Of a stretch of 64,000 nucleotides of DNA, positions 46,464-57,400 are shown piece by piece; the first letter of the stretch is position 1, and every line of letters starts with the position of its first letter. The position numbers and the translations under genes are program-made. Source of the DNA: Gibbula magus (lineage: Eukaryota > Mollusca > Gastropoda > Trochida > Trochidae); assembly GCA_936450465.1 (NCBI GenBank), contig OW388298.1:9806663-9870662 (forward strand), in the 5' to 3' direction. The notes beneath the pieces are model-generated. The model ran no database searches and had not been told where the DNA came from. It worked only from the letters and a program-made list of their open reading frames with translations.

Positions 46464-48408
46464 AGCGTTGGATTTGCACGACTGGCGCCTCCCGCCTCCA
46501 GTCGTCCCTTACCAGCTTACACCCGTAGGCGGGAGACTTGGGATCTTCTGGCCGAATTGGACAATCCTAGAAGATCCCTTCGTCACCGAAATTCTCAGGG
46601 TTGGATACAAACTGCCAATCTCCAACCCTCCGCCTCTGACCAGCCTGCCCCGGCCATGCGTGTACTCGCTAACCCAGATCGATCAGTTTTCTACCAACAT
46701 CATGACACTGCTGGAGAAGAAAGCAATAGAAGTGGTTACAGACCCCCACTTCTACCCAGGATATTACGCCCCAATTTTCCTGGTTCCGAAGAAAAATTCA
46801 GACAAGATGCGGATGATACACAACCTGGCAGCATTCAACGATCTATACATGCCAGAGCCCCCGCATTTCACAATGGTTACCCTGGATCTGCTGCGTTCCA
46901 AGCTTCAACCCAACGATTGGCTGGTCAGCTTAGATCTACAGGATGCTTACCTCCATGTACCAGTTTTCAAACATCATCGGAAGTACCTCAGAGTCCTCTT
47001 CCAAGGGGTACATTACCAATGGAAGGTTCTCCCGTTTGGAATATCTACGGCCCCGTGGCTTTTCACTCGCATTACGTCTCCAATAGCCAGGTTTCTCCAT
47101 CTTCGGGGGATAGAGTTCGACCCCTACATAGACGATTGCCTGATGAGCCACGGGGACTCAACAGTGCTACACAAACAGACCCTATTTGCCTTGGACCTGC
47201 TGCGACAGTTGGGATGGCTCGTCAATACAGAGAAATCGCAACTAGTCCCATCCCAGCAGCTGACGTTTATAGGAGGTCTGTTTTTAACCAACTTAGATCT
47301 TCTCCGAGTACCTCCAGACAGGTGGGAGAAGATAGAACGGCTAGCCTTACGGGGTCTTCATCAGGCCTTGTCAGTTCGCCAGTGGCAGTCACTTCTCGGC
47401 CTGTTGACTTCAGCTCAGGCTCTCACTCTCAGAGGCCGTCTCATGGCACGCCCTCTTCAAGTCTTCCTCATTCCGTTTTGTCGGGAGGACGATCCCAGGG
47501 AAAGCATGCGGCTTCCACTGCATTTGCACCGGTACCTCAGGTGGTGGACGATCCCATTGAACGTTTGCGAAGGAGTCTCTTTGACAGAGTTCAGTCATCA
47601 CCACGAGTTGTTCGTGGACGCTTCACATCAAGGATGGGGAGCCCACCTGGGACAACGCACGGCAGCAGGGTTGTGGGCAGAACATCAGACCGGTTGGCAC
47701 AGCAACAACCTCGAGTTACAGGCAGTCATCTTGGCCATCGAGCACTGGGTCGAAATCCTCAGAGGCTCTCGGGTTCGAATAGCGTCAGACAACTCGACAG
47801 TGGTTTACTTGATCAATTTCCAGGGGACGACTCGGTCGCGCCAGTTATTGAAACAGACATTCCAACTGTTCGAGTTGTCAGACACCAACAACATTCTGAT
47901 CAGGGCTCGTCACATTCCGGGTTGCAGGAATATATTGGCAGACGCTCTGTCCAGACCAGACAAGCCATCGCCAACAGAGTGGATGCTCAACCCGGAAGCT
48001 TTCTCCCTGATTTGTCAGTTACACCATCGGCCTCTGCTGGACCTGTTCGCCACAAGGTTCAACAACCAGTTGCCAACTTACGTCTCTCCCCTTCCAGACC
48101 CGATGGCGTGGGCAGTGGACGCCTTGTCCCTGTCTTGGGACGGTCTAGATGCGTTCGCGTTCCCTCCTCCAGTTCTGCTACCAAAGGTTCTGGCCAAGAT
48201 CAGGGAGACCAAGTTGATGAATCTGCTTTTGGTCGCGCCCTTTTGGCCGGCCAGAACTTGGTTTCCAGAACTGCGTCTTCTAGCGGAAGGAGAACCAAAC
48301 CCATTGCCCCCGTGGTCAAACCTCCTTCTACATCCTCACAGTCGGCAGGTGCATCCAGATCCACAGCGGTTTCATCTGTGCGTTTGGACCATTTGCAGAA
48401 GACTTTAA
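46099..48408 (+). CDS. DIRS reverse transcriptase-RNase H
   Basis: Frame open 46099-48408; the recognisable protein begins after the gag stop at about 46464 (ALDLHDWRLPPP). RT features: FLVPKKNSDKMRMIHNL, SLDLQDAYLHVPV, VLPFGISTAPWLFTR and the catalytic YIDD box (DPYIDDCL, about 47129). RNase H features: LFVDASHQGWGAHLG, NNLELQAVILAIEHW, ASDNSTVVYLIN and DALSRPD. It copies element RNA into DNA. It is in frame +1 relative to gag, so translation needs a frameshift, re-initiation or a separate mRNA; I cannot tell which. No disrupting stop. Confidence 0.9.
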   Translation: MVSLPRAPGRRSSRRPSSELLSLLRCCLRTRSRQCTRSMPLWLNRTLHFEPSSHCRHLSVPGTRELPRCTRHDATWSRTLLVEDVVEVVASSAEEATPPRNLAQSLTSPRYQRLQPTRNAAEALDLHDWRLPPPVVPYQLTPVGGRLGIFWPNWTILEDPFVTEILRVGYKLPISNPPPLTSLPRPCVYSLTQIDQFSTNIMTLLEKKAIEVVTDPHFYPGYYAPIFLVPKKNSDKMRMIHNLAAFNDLYMPEPPHFTMVTLDLLRSKLQPNDWLVSLDLQDAYLHVPVFKHHRKYLRVLFQGVHYQWKVLPFGISTAPWLFTRITSPIARFLHLRGIEFDPYIDDCLMSHGDSTVLHKQTLFALDLLRQLGWLVNTEKSQLVPSQQLTFIGGLFLTNLDLLRVPPDRWEKIERLALRGLHQALSVRQWQSLLGLLTSAQALTLRGRLMARPLQVFLIPFCREDDPRESMRLPLHLHRYLRWWTIPLNVCEGVSLTEFSHHHELFVDASHQGWGAHLGQRTAAGLWAEHQTGWHSNNLELQAVILAIEHWVEILRGSRVRIASDNSTVVYLINFQGTTRSRQLLKQTFQLFELSDTNNILIRARHIPGCRNILADALSRPDKPSPTEWMLNPEAFSLICQLHHRPLLDLFATRFNNQLPTYVSPLPDPMAWAVDALSLSWDGLDAFAFPPPVLLPKVLAKIRETKLMNLLLVAPFWPARTWFPELRLLAEGEPNPLPPWSNLLLHPHSRQVHPDPQRFHLCVWTICRRL

Positions 48409-49460
48409 GAGATAAGGGATATTCGGCATCGGTGGCCAGCGCCATTACTGGAGCACACCGGCCTTCGACTAGAGCCCTTTATGATGATAAATGGTTGTCT
48501 TTTGAGAACTTTTGTAGATCCCACAAGCAAGACCCGTTGTCAGCCTCACCACAGTTCCTGGCAGATTTCTTGTTCCATCTCCGCTCGAAGAGGCACCTTA
48601 AGGGTGGAACAATTTCTACCTATCTCTCGGCCCTCAATTCAGTTCTCGCTGTTAAAACAGACAGGAAGATCTCGAAAATCCCGGAACTGATAGCCATGCT
48701 GAAGTCTTTTAAGCTGGAAGACCAAAAAGTCAAGTTTCGTCCTCCAGCTTGGGATCTGAACCTGGTTTTGAAGCACATTCGTGGAGCTCCATATGAACCT
48801 CTGTCGGAGGCTTCTTTTGAGAACCTCTCCAGGAAGACGGCGTTTTTACTTTCTTTGGCAACGGCTGCCAGAGTAAGTGAATTACATGCTATCGACGTTA
48901 CGAGGGTTCGGTTCGAGCAACGGCGCAATGGTTCAGTGCATCTGGGTCTGTTGTGGGATTTTGTAGCGAAAAATCAACTGCCTGGTCAACCTGACAGATC
49001 TTTTGTGATTCCGCCGTTGTCTTTAATTGTGGATGAATCGGAGTCTGAAGAACTCTCTTTGTGCCCAGTCCGTGCCTTGAAGGAATACATCTCCCGGTCC
49101 ACGGACAAGAGGGCTGGGCGAAAGAGATTGTTCATTCCCTTTTCTTCTGCAGCTAAGGGTGAGGTAAACCGGAACACGCTGGCTTTATGGTTGCGAACAT
49201 CCATCTTGGCAGCTTATGATGCAGCAGGAATACCTCACCCCTCCGCAAATAACCCTCATGAGATTCGGGCCTTGGCTTCTACTATGGCTCTTCACAGGAA
49301 CTGCTCGGTGCCGGACATCATGAAGGGTTGTTTCTGGAAATCCAACACTGTGTTTGCCAGTCACTATTTGAGAGATGTCTCCGTGGAAGACGTACAAGGA
49401 CTCCAATCTTTTGGACCTCTCATAGTGGCTCAGCAACTCACCTTGCCCGCTTCGTCTTAG
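48213..49460 (+). CDS. DIRS tyrosine recombinase
   Basis: Open in the same frame as gag from 46557, but protein-like recombinase sequence begins only around 48213-48370; the exact start is uncertain and overlaps the end of RT-RNase H. N-terminal SAM-like core-binding region: RALYDDKWLSFENFCRSHKQ and GGTISTYLSALNSVL. Catalytic residues of the Arg-His-Arg-Tyr family: ATAARVSEL (Arg I), NPHEIRAL (His and Arg II), SHYLRDVS (nucleophilic Tyr). It integrates the circular DNA copy of the element. TAG at 49458-49460. Confidence 0.92.
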   Translation, partial: VDESAFGRALLAGQNLVSRTASSSGRRTKPIAPVVKPPSTSSQSAGASRSTAVSSVRLDHLQKTLRDKGYSASVASAITGAHRPSTRALYDDKWLSFENFCRSHKQDPLSASPQFLADFLFHLRSKRHLKGGTISTYLSALNSVLAVKTDRKISKIPELIAMLKSFKLEDQKVKFRPPAWDLNLVLKHIRGAPYEPLSEASFENLSRKTAFLLSLATAARVSELHAIDVTRVRFEQRRNGSVHLGLLWDFVAKNQLPGQPDRSFVIPPLSLIVDESESEELSLCPVRALKEYISRSTDKRAGRKRLFIPFSSAAKGEVNRNTLALWLRTSILAAYDAAGIPHPSANNPHEIRALASTMALHRNCSVPDIMKGCFWKSNTVFASHYLRDVSVEDVQGLQSFGPLIVAQQLTLPASS

Positions 49461-49658
49461 GTGAGACCTGGTTTTTGTGGATTTTAGGACTATTTCTCGG
49501 TTCGTCGAGATCTCTCCTTTCAATCCTTTTAGTGGTTTCATATACTGATTTGGGTTTCCTGTTTGTAGGTTTCCGCTCAGTTGTCACGTCCTACTCTTGC
49601 TAGTGCTGTGGAGGTCCTCGCTGTGGGTCCTTTCCCTCCGTCCGACTGTCGAATCAAC

Positions 49659-49745
49659 ATGCACTAGTAAAAGTAGGGTAAGTATTAAAAATTTGTTAAA
49701 ATCTAAATATTTTAGATATTTAAAAATACTTACCCTACTTTTAGG
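49659..49745. repeat. DIRS internal complementary region
   Basis: GCACTAGTAAAAGTAGGGTA..ATTAAAAATTTG is the complement of the left outer end. It is directly joined to TTAAAATCTAAATATTTTAG..CTTACCCTACTTTTA, the complement of the right outer end. It thereby records the head-to-tail junction of the element circle. Confidence 0.92.
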
Positions 49746-49810
49746 GTTTATACCCACCCATCGTTGGATCAACTACCTCCCCGCATTTAGGACCTCGCTC
49801 GGACTGACTC

Positions 49811-50006
49811 TAGGAAATGTGAGGGTTTCATATCACTGCGCGCGCAGCTATGTGTGGATTGCACTACACTTCCGGGTAGTGACGTGCCCTAGAGCCAGTC
49901 TGTCTACACTTCACTACAGTTACGTTAGGATCCTGTCTCAGTCACGTTTTCAATCCTTCATCGGATCATATAGGTAATATGCACTAGTAAAAGTAGGGTA
50001 AGTATT
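49811..50006. repeat. DIRS right inverted terminal repeat
   Basis: Exact complement of 43350-43545; beyond it the right outer end continues TTTTAAATATCTAAAATATT to about 50036. Confidence 0.95.
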
Positions 50007-50338
50007 TTTAAATATCTAAAATATTTAGATTTTAACAAAATATTAAAAAAACAAATCATTCCTTCTTAAATATTGGTAATATCATCATAATGTCATTAGA
50101 ATAAAGCCATTGTTATGACATATCTATGGTTTTTCTGTCATTTTTTTAATGTGAAATGAACATGAAAAATGTTCTATTTTTCACTTCCACCATTAAGATT
50201 GAGGGCTATTATCTCGAAAACGAGCATGGAAACCCCATTTTTTTATTACAAAAATGAACTCAGCAGATCATTTTACACAATATTGGATATTATCAACAAT
50301 TTCTGGAGATTTTTCAAATTGGTAAGGAACCTCCTTAA

Positions 50339-50678
50339 AATCGAGTAACATCATTATGCATGTGCAGAACCCGAAACTGCATGTCCCCATTTACATGCAC
50401 AGTTGTTATATGGCCTATTTAACATTATCAACAAAAATCTGTCAGTGTGTCTGTTATAAATAGGATTCCAAATTTACTTTTGACTCATTGCCGCGTCAGT
50501 CGCGATGCATTGTCCGGTTTTCGTTCAGAAATCACTACTTTTACCTTAATATCGTCAATATACAAAATCGACTGTCGTCAAAATGGTAGTTTTCGATAAC
50601 AGTCGATACATCTCGCTAAACTAACACCATTTATAACGTTTGGAATATGTGACCCCCAACAATACTATGGATGTACCT
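50339..50678 (-). mobile_element. MITE family A, right half of split copy
   Basis: Continues the sequence broken at 35454 and ends ATGGATGTACCT before TTAA (50679-50682), which is shared with the next MITE. Confidence 0.88.
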
Positions 50679-50682
50679 TTAA

Positions 50683-50983
50683 AGGACCAGTAGCACGTTT
50701 TTTCGCTCAAATAAGTTGATGAAATGTATTTGAAAAATGATTTCACCAATAGTAAAACGAGTGTACATGTTTCGGTAAAGCCATGGGAATCGTTTTTGTA
50801 GGCCTAATACAAAATAATAAATTGTGTTCACAATAAAATGGCCGCCATGCAATTTTTGCTTTATACGCAACATAGTTTTTACCACTACAGATAATTGGTC
50901 TGTGTAATAAGATGTTTTACCCTCTAAAATTCATTTTAATGACATTAACTATCATTATAAATGGGAAATTTGCTACTGCCCCT
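50683..50983. mobile_element. MITE family D, third copy
   Basis: AGGACCAGTAGCACG ... GCTACTGCCCCT between TTAA sites. It abuts MITE A with a single shared TTAA. Confidence 0.87.
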
Positions 50984-51028
50984 TTAAATACAATTACATT
51001 CAAAACCATGCAAATGTTTAAATTAATA

Positions 51029-51146
51029 GGTCTCCTATTCTCGAAAGGTTCGTAGCCTTAAGAATTCTTAACCTTAATCTTAGCTCATGTGTTAAAACTG
51101 GGCTTAAGAAGTTCGTAGGGCTACGAACGTTTCGAGAATGAGGACC
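51029..51146. mobile_element. Palindromic MITE family B, second copy
   Basis: GGTCTCCTATTCTCGAAAGG ... CGTTTCGAGAATGAGGACC; same interior (CCTTAAGAATTCTTAAC) as 35541-35659. Confidence 0.85.
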
Positions 51147-51147
51147 T

Positions 51148-51330
51148 GCTCCGAGGAATACAACCTGAAAAGAAGGTCATATATGTATATATACAAACTG
51201 GTTCTACAGATTCCTCGCCACAAGGTCGGTTTGGTGAGGAATCTTTCGAACGATATGAGTTCGTATCCCGGTAGATGTACTTTTTTTGCGATTTTATTCC
51301 TCGGAAAATCAGTGTTAATTCGTGCACTTC
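51148..51330. repeat. Family C palindromic repeat, diverged
   Basis: Shares CTCCGAGGAATACAA and GAGTTCGTATCCCGGTAGATG with 9859-10048. Another fragment lies at 52935-53033. Confidence 0.65.
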
Positions 51331-52330
51331 GGGAATCTTACTGGCGATCAAAGGAAACGATAAACACAATCTATAGTGATACGATAACACTGTATCTGTT
51401 TTCGATTTCCCTTATAATCAGTGATAATGAAATTTTGCCTGCACTTTGACGATTTCCTAATCGACATATGAAACGATTGTGTATCATAACATCGGTTTCA
51501 CAAAAGTCAACCTGCTCCATCAGTGTTGTGTATCAGCAATTCTACTACAAAGTATGGATGTTATTCTTTTTAAATCTTTACTGTTTATTAGAATATATAC
51601 TGGTCACATGACCTGTTTTAGCCCAATTAGCAGGGTGGAATTTCTTGAACTTGAGCCATTGAACCAAGGTCGTATTTTGAATCCAATATACTGAACCAAC
51701 CACCTCCTTTGACCAATTTCAGTTCCCCACAGCCAGCACTTCTAGAGAAGAAGACGAAAAAGCGAAAAGTTTACAGACGGATAGCCCGATTCGGGAGACC
51801 ATGCCATGTCATAAGACTTTCAGGCCTGATGAGCTTAAAGGGCAAACTCCTCTCTACAACAAAGCACCATTGATAATGTATGACAAATGTGACTGCTAAA
51901 AAATAACATAGCGTGTATCATTAAATATTTTTTATTTTCATTTTTTCAAATTCATTCACACATTTCCATCACGCCGTATCACAACTTTCATCTTGGCTAA
52001 ATACATGTACAACATCGTTTTAAAAAGCAAAACATTTGAATTAATTAAATCAACAGCTTCAAAAAACATAATCAATTATATAATAGTTATTTCAGTTCTG
52101 GGGATCAAGCATGGCAACAAACTTAGTAATAGACAGAAACAGGTGAATTGCCATTCTCTCCACGTATAGGCTACTCAAGTCATTTCTTCCCAGGTAACCT
52201 CTTGGCAAAAAATGCAGAATCCAAATTGGTTGCAATCAAAGTTAGTTGTGCAGTCAGCTGTGTGATTAATTAATTTGGTCTCTTCACAAGACTAGAGTTC
52301 CTTACCTGTGCAATAAGCACATATATCTTA
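51330..52330. other. Intergenic, no gene seen
   Basis: AT-rich sequence between repeats; no supportable coding feature. Confidence 0.4.
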
Positions 52331-52861
52331 TCTTCACCTGTGCAATACGCACATATTTCTTATCTTCTCCTGTGCAATACGCACATATTTCTTATCTTCA
52401 CCTGTGCAATACGCACATATTTCTTATCTTCACCTGTGCAATACGCACATATTTCTTATCTTCACCTGTGCAATACGCACATATTTCTTATCTTCACCTG
52501 TGCAATACGCACATATTTCTTATCTTCATCTGTGCAATACGCATGTACATATTTCTTATCTTCACCTGTGCAATACGCACGTACATATTTCTTATCTTCA
52601 CCTGTGCAATACGCACGTACATATTTCTTATCTTCACCTGTGCAATACGCACGTACATATTTCTTATCTTCACCTGTGCAATACGCACATATTTCTTATC
52701 TTCTCCTGTGCAATACACACATATTTCTTATCTTCACCTGTGCAATACGCACATATTTCTTATCTTCACCTGTGCAATACGCACATATTTCTTATCTTCA
52801 CCTGTGCAATACACACGTACATATTTCTTATCTTCACCTGTACTATAAGCACATATTTCTT
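52331..52861. repeat. 32-bp minisatellite
   Basis: About 16 units of CACCTGTGCAATACGCACAT + ATTTCTTATCTT; a subset carries an extra GTAC (36 bp). Because 32 is not a multiple of three, the three plus-strand frames cycle through the same peptides, so the open frames here are not a gene. Confidence 0.95.
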
Positions 52862-53044
52862 ATCAGAGTGACTCAAACATTATCGTCAATGAAATATAAA
52901 ATAAATACCCCCTACGGGGTGTTCTCAGACCTTGTGGAGAGAAATCTACAGAACCTGTTCATATCCAGTAGATGTATAATTTTGCAAATTTTATACCTCG
53001 GAACAAGGTCGATTTTAATCAGACTGGATAAGTTGAAATGTTGA

Positions 53045-54497
53045 AGTTGATAAGTGTTAAAATGTGTTAATAAATAAAAGTGGATTTGTGCACATCTATA
53101 TATTACTAACTTTACCTTTTTCTAGTAGAAAATTCATATATATATATATTTATATTTTATACATGATACAGAATTGCTTACAAACTCACATAAAATGCTT
53201 GTCAATATGGTATGTATGTACAATATCATCACTTCTCATGTGCTCAATGTTAAAATATCTTTTTCACCAACATACATCCAACCAACTTCCAAACGCAAGG
53301 CATAGCTCTTGCCAGTTTGCATTACTGGCTGATTTAACACTTGCAGTATTTCCCTCGCTTTGTTGTGTCGAGATAGTGATTCGCTGCACCAGAAATGCAT
53401 AGCGGGCCTGGATTTCTTAACACAGATTTTTTAAGGAAATTACAAATACTGCAATGCCTAAATCAGCCAGTAATGGAGACTCGCAAGAGTTATGGCTTGC
53501 ATTGGGAAGTTGCCATCCAACTGAAGGGAGATAACTCTTGTTACTCTGACATACCATTTAGTTCAGTGTACCTGTTTTACACATATTAAACAGTAGTCTG
53601 CACCCAAATGTATAAAACAATACCCGTGCGACAACCACTTACCTAGGGTTTTTTTTTACCAAGCTTGTCACATTAAGATTTTTCTTTAATTTGACATTCA
53701 AATTGACAAAATAAAACTTTGAGGTTTCAAAGTTTTCGAGCTGATTTCATACCGAGTTATCACAGTTACATCTACAAATAAAGTTTCTTCAAGGAACTTG
53801 ATGTCAAATAAAGAAAGTGATGCTTAAGGTAAAGTAGACAATAAAGAGATGACATTTTTAAGAGAGCAAGAAATAATAGGTTTAAATGCCAGTTTCATGT
53901 TTTATAATTTCCATTAAGAGCACTCAAGCATGACAAATGGGGGCATAATGGGGACAAAACGAAGCAAATGTATCGGTAATGTCCTTGACTTCTTTGAAGA
54001 AAAGCTTTGTGAAATGTTTGAAATATGGATTGACATTTTATATATTTAAGTGTTTTAGAAAGGGAGTTGACTTATACGGGGGTTTGACTTACACCCGGTA
54101 ATATACGGCACATAAAATTACTGCTCCCAAAAATGTCCATATAAATCAGTGAACTGTGTAACACTGGCTACAAGCCGGTTGAAATTGTTTTATCGCATTG
54201 TTATGATTTGTCGCCTTTGTTGGTTATCACAAATCCATTCGACCAACTATATTTCATTTCATTTACGGCAGCATCAACCGGAATGTCAAACAACAGTACC
54301 CCTATCCACTTGTGGAGTATCCAGGAATTACGGAAGGAGTGTGGGGCTTCACATATTGAAGGGTGGGCATAATCCATGGGTTATAAAATTATCAAAAGGG
54401 GGGAGGGGGAGCAAAATACACTGGTTTGCTGGTCCGTCCATACAGTGTGCACAGTTCTCAGTTTGTTAGAAAGTTCCCGGTTTTTAGAGCGATTGCA
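53045..54497. other. 3' side of PEX19, no further gene seen
   Basis: Holds the presumed PEX19 3' UTR next to the stop at 54498. No unambiguous polyadenylation signal, and no coding feature I would support. Confidence 0.4.
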
Positions 54498-57400
54498 TCA
54501 CATGAGAACACACTGGTTTCCCATCCCTGGAAGTTTTGGCATGCCGTTCTCGTCAAACTCTAATCCAGGAGCCTGGAAATAAGAAAAGTTATAATGTAAC
54601 GGCTTGTAACGGCTTGTAACGGCTTGTAACGGCTAAACATAACCAGTCAATAACATGACAATCGAGCAAAAATGGCAGCCCCTGGATGAGAAGGTCGTTG
54701 AACAAATATCAACTATCAAACTGGACATTTCATTGACTGACAATATAGAGTGATAAATTTACAAAGATGACATACATAGTCCAGGGACTCGCTACCACAA
54801 ACTATGTGAGTCCCAGCAGAAAAAAAGTGAGTCCCTCAATGAGTAAGCAAATACTAGATCATAGAACATTTGATTTTTATGAGTCCTTTCCAAATTTTAT
54901 GAGTATTTGATGCAGGACTCGGGGGTTATTTATCCCTGAATATACATGCCATAAATAGCAAAGTACAACCAATCAGTAAGCCTTATGAGCATTTCAGGTA
55001 TTACACACTCAGGACATTAAGAAGTCTTACGGATTAAAATACCCTGGAGGCGCATGATGAACTAAATTAAAAGGACCTTTAACTTTTCTTGTTACTGAGC
55101 AAAGTCAAAATGTACAGTTCACAAATACAAGTTCTCCTTCACAACATGAAATGTAAATGCTTATCTCCAAAGAGGTCTCTTCTTCTATTAATCTTATTTC
55201 CACCACATTGCTAAAGTGGAATATGAAAGTAAACATTGTTGATCCAGGGGGTGTTTGTGGGGGTAGTGGTGTGTGTGGGTGTTGGGATGTAGGGGCAGGG
55301 GGGTGTTTGTGGGGGTAGTGGTGTGTGTGGGTGTTGGGATGTAGGGGCAGGGGGGTGTTTGTGGGGGTAGTGGTGTGTGTGGGTGTTGGGATGTAGGGGC
55401 AGGGGGGTGGTTGTGGGGGTAGTGGTGTGTGGGGGTGTTAGGATGTAGGGGCAGGGGGTGTACGTTTCGGGGTGTAAACGTGTAACATTTACCGGTAATG
55501 GCGATACAAACACTTACAATTTCTCCAACTATCTCTTTGGGTGGTTGTGGGGTTGAGGTGAGTTGGGGTTTAACGCCGCTTTCAAGAGTATTTTACTTAT
55601 ATTGCGGCTGCTAGTATTATGGCAGGGAGAAAGAACGCAACGCCATGTGGCTATGCACTGCAGTGAAACCTGTGAGCAGCGGCTGGAACTAGCGAACCAT
55701 GGGTGGTACTACTCTGAATTTCAGTGTAGCATTGCACCCAAACCTTACTGCGTGTAGAACAGTTCTCTACTGCAGACAAAGTGGCCGTGCCCCTGGCGGG
55801 ATTCGAACCCCGGACCTCTTGATCCAAAGCCGAACGCGCTAACCACTGCGCTATCCCGCCCCCGGTTGTGGGTGTATAGGTTTGTAGGGGTGTGGGGGTG
55901 TGGGGTTGGGGTATGACAACACTTGCAACTTTTAACAAACCCAAAAAACACTTACCATTTCTCCGACGATCTCTTTGGGTGGTTGACCTAGTTCCTGCAT
56001 CTGAGGAGAAAAACTTGTATGATTAAAATCTGAATTTTTGAAAAAATTATAGTACTAAGCATTACTGCCATAACAACACAATAACGAAATACACTTCTCC
56101 TGCTCCAAACATAAATACATATGTAGGGAGACAATCAGAACATCAATTACAATGGACTGGAAAGAGAGACATCACTTTGGGTTCAAGAGTTTGTCTTCTG
56201 ACCAGAAGTTTGTCTTCTGAGTGCAGAGATCAATGAGACTGGAGACTATTTGTTCTCTTACCTGTTGCATAAGTTCCATGAGTTTCTCAAACCGTTGAGT
56301 CTTTATCTCCTCCGAGTCTGTTACCCCTTCAGCCTCGAACTCTATACAGATTCTGCGGATGAGGTCGTGTTGACGCTGATAGTTCTCTAGCGCGGATTTC
56401 TCTTCTACGTCTTTATTCTCCTCCAGCCACTTGGGGTACTGAGAATATGCAATACATGTCATTAAATGTGAACATTGATGGATAGCTTATTCTCATTCTA
56501 GACAGTTGAATGTTTTGCAACTTTAAGCATGATTTCTTCACTGACAGTCAACCACAAAGACTAGACCAGCCATTGTTCTTCAGTTGATTAAAGTACATGC
56601 TTAACTTCGCCCTTAGGGAAGTTTTCGTGGATGTAATCAGATAATGTAATACATAGAGAATACCAAACAAGTTCCCTATGGTATTTTATTTATTACACAC
56701 ATATAAACAACATGATTTAAGTAGTTTTAAACGAAAATTTCTGAAAACATTCTGTTGAAGCGCGTAGTAATACAGTTCACTTTCACGCCAGTGATGTCAC
56801 AATGTGTAACGGTAAAGAGTGTCTAATGCCGCACACAAACATAATCTTTGATTTAAGCGCTAATTGGGGTGCTAAGTTATGAATTAATTGAATCTTAACT
56901 TTTGAATAACCTGATAACGTGTTCCCGAGTATAAAGGATAACATAACACTGATAAAAGCGTTCTATTCACTCACTCACATTTTGAACTTTGTTTTACTTG
57001 TGAAAAACACTGTCAGTTCGCCATTTTCCGAACAGGAGCTCATAAACTAGGCATCGACAAGCTCATGTCAGTTCTTGTTACGGTTCTCACCATCGGTAAA
57101 ACAAAGTCGCTTTGCATCGGGGTCATTATTACCAAAGACGTGTGTGTGATTGTTTTCCGTTTCATGTATTGGAGTGTCTCGAAATGGAGTGAGTAGCGAG
57201 TAGACAGCGAGGCGAACTTGACCCGGTCGACGTTGTGACGCCACTGACGGTTGAAGGGAGACAACTCACATGCGCAGCTGATGTGTGTGACGGCACAGGT
57301 TACGATAGGACGAGCGCGTTCGGCTTTGTTGTTGTTTCATATAAAATATTCCAGATTGTGCTCAGTTTGTGATTCCTACGAATTTTAGTAATTTGTTTAC

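Larger units (their letters stand above)
43341..50036 (+). mobile_element. DIRS-type tyrosine-recombinase retrotransposon, apparently intact
   Basis: About 6.7 kb. Inverted terminal repeats 43350-43545 and 49811-50006 are identical by eye over about 196 bp. An internal complementary region at 49659-49745 joins the complements of both outer ends, as expected of the DIRS circular-junction scheme. Three open frames follow in the usual order: gag-like, RT-RNase H, and tyrosine recombinase. No integrase and no direct LTRs. Both ends share CAAA with the flank, consistent with recombinase-mediated insertion without a long target duplication. Identical ends and intact frames point to a recent insertion. 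Confidence 0.93.
35459..50334 (+). mobile_element. 14.9 kb TTAA-flanked DNA transposon with transposase/exonuclease gene
   Basis: Left end GGAGGTTCCGTACCATTG, right end CAAATTGGTAAGGAACCTCC: inverted repeats of about 15 bp with one mismatch plus weaker extension. TTAA lies at 35455-35458 and 50335-50338, and the flanking MITE family A sequence joins precisely across the insertion. Contents left to right: two small hairpin elements, a spliced transposase/exonuclease gene, a SINE, AT-rich spacer, and a complete DIRS element. Without the DIRS the element is about 8.2 kb. TTAA targets are known for Kolobok and piggyBac superfamilies; the protein resembles the family often labelled 'Mutator-like transposase'. 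I leave superfamily assignment open. Confidence 0.85.

Noticed and set aside
46557..48210. N-terminal 550 codons of the tyrosine-recombinase frame as real protein
   Set aside because: They overlap the RT-RNase H domains in another frame and have low-complexity, shadow-like composition.
52340..53044. 234-codon frame of YAHISYLLLCNTHIF repeats
   Set aside because: 32-bp minisatellite read through all three frames; no splice or homology support.
57040..57264. Minus-strand 74-codon frame in PEX19 intron 5
   Set aside because: No conserved PEX19 segment is missing between exons 5 and 6, and there is no splice-site support.
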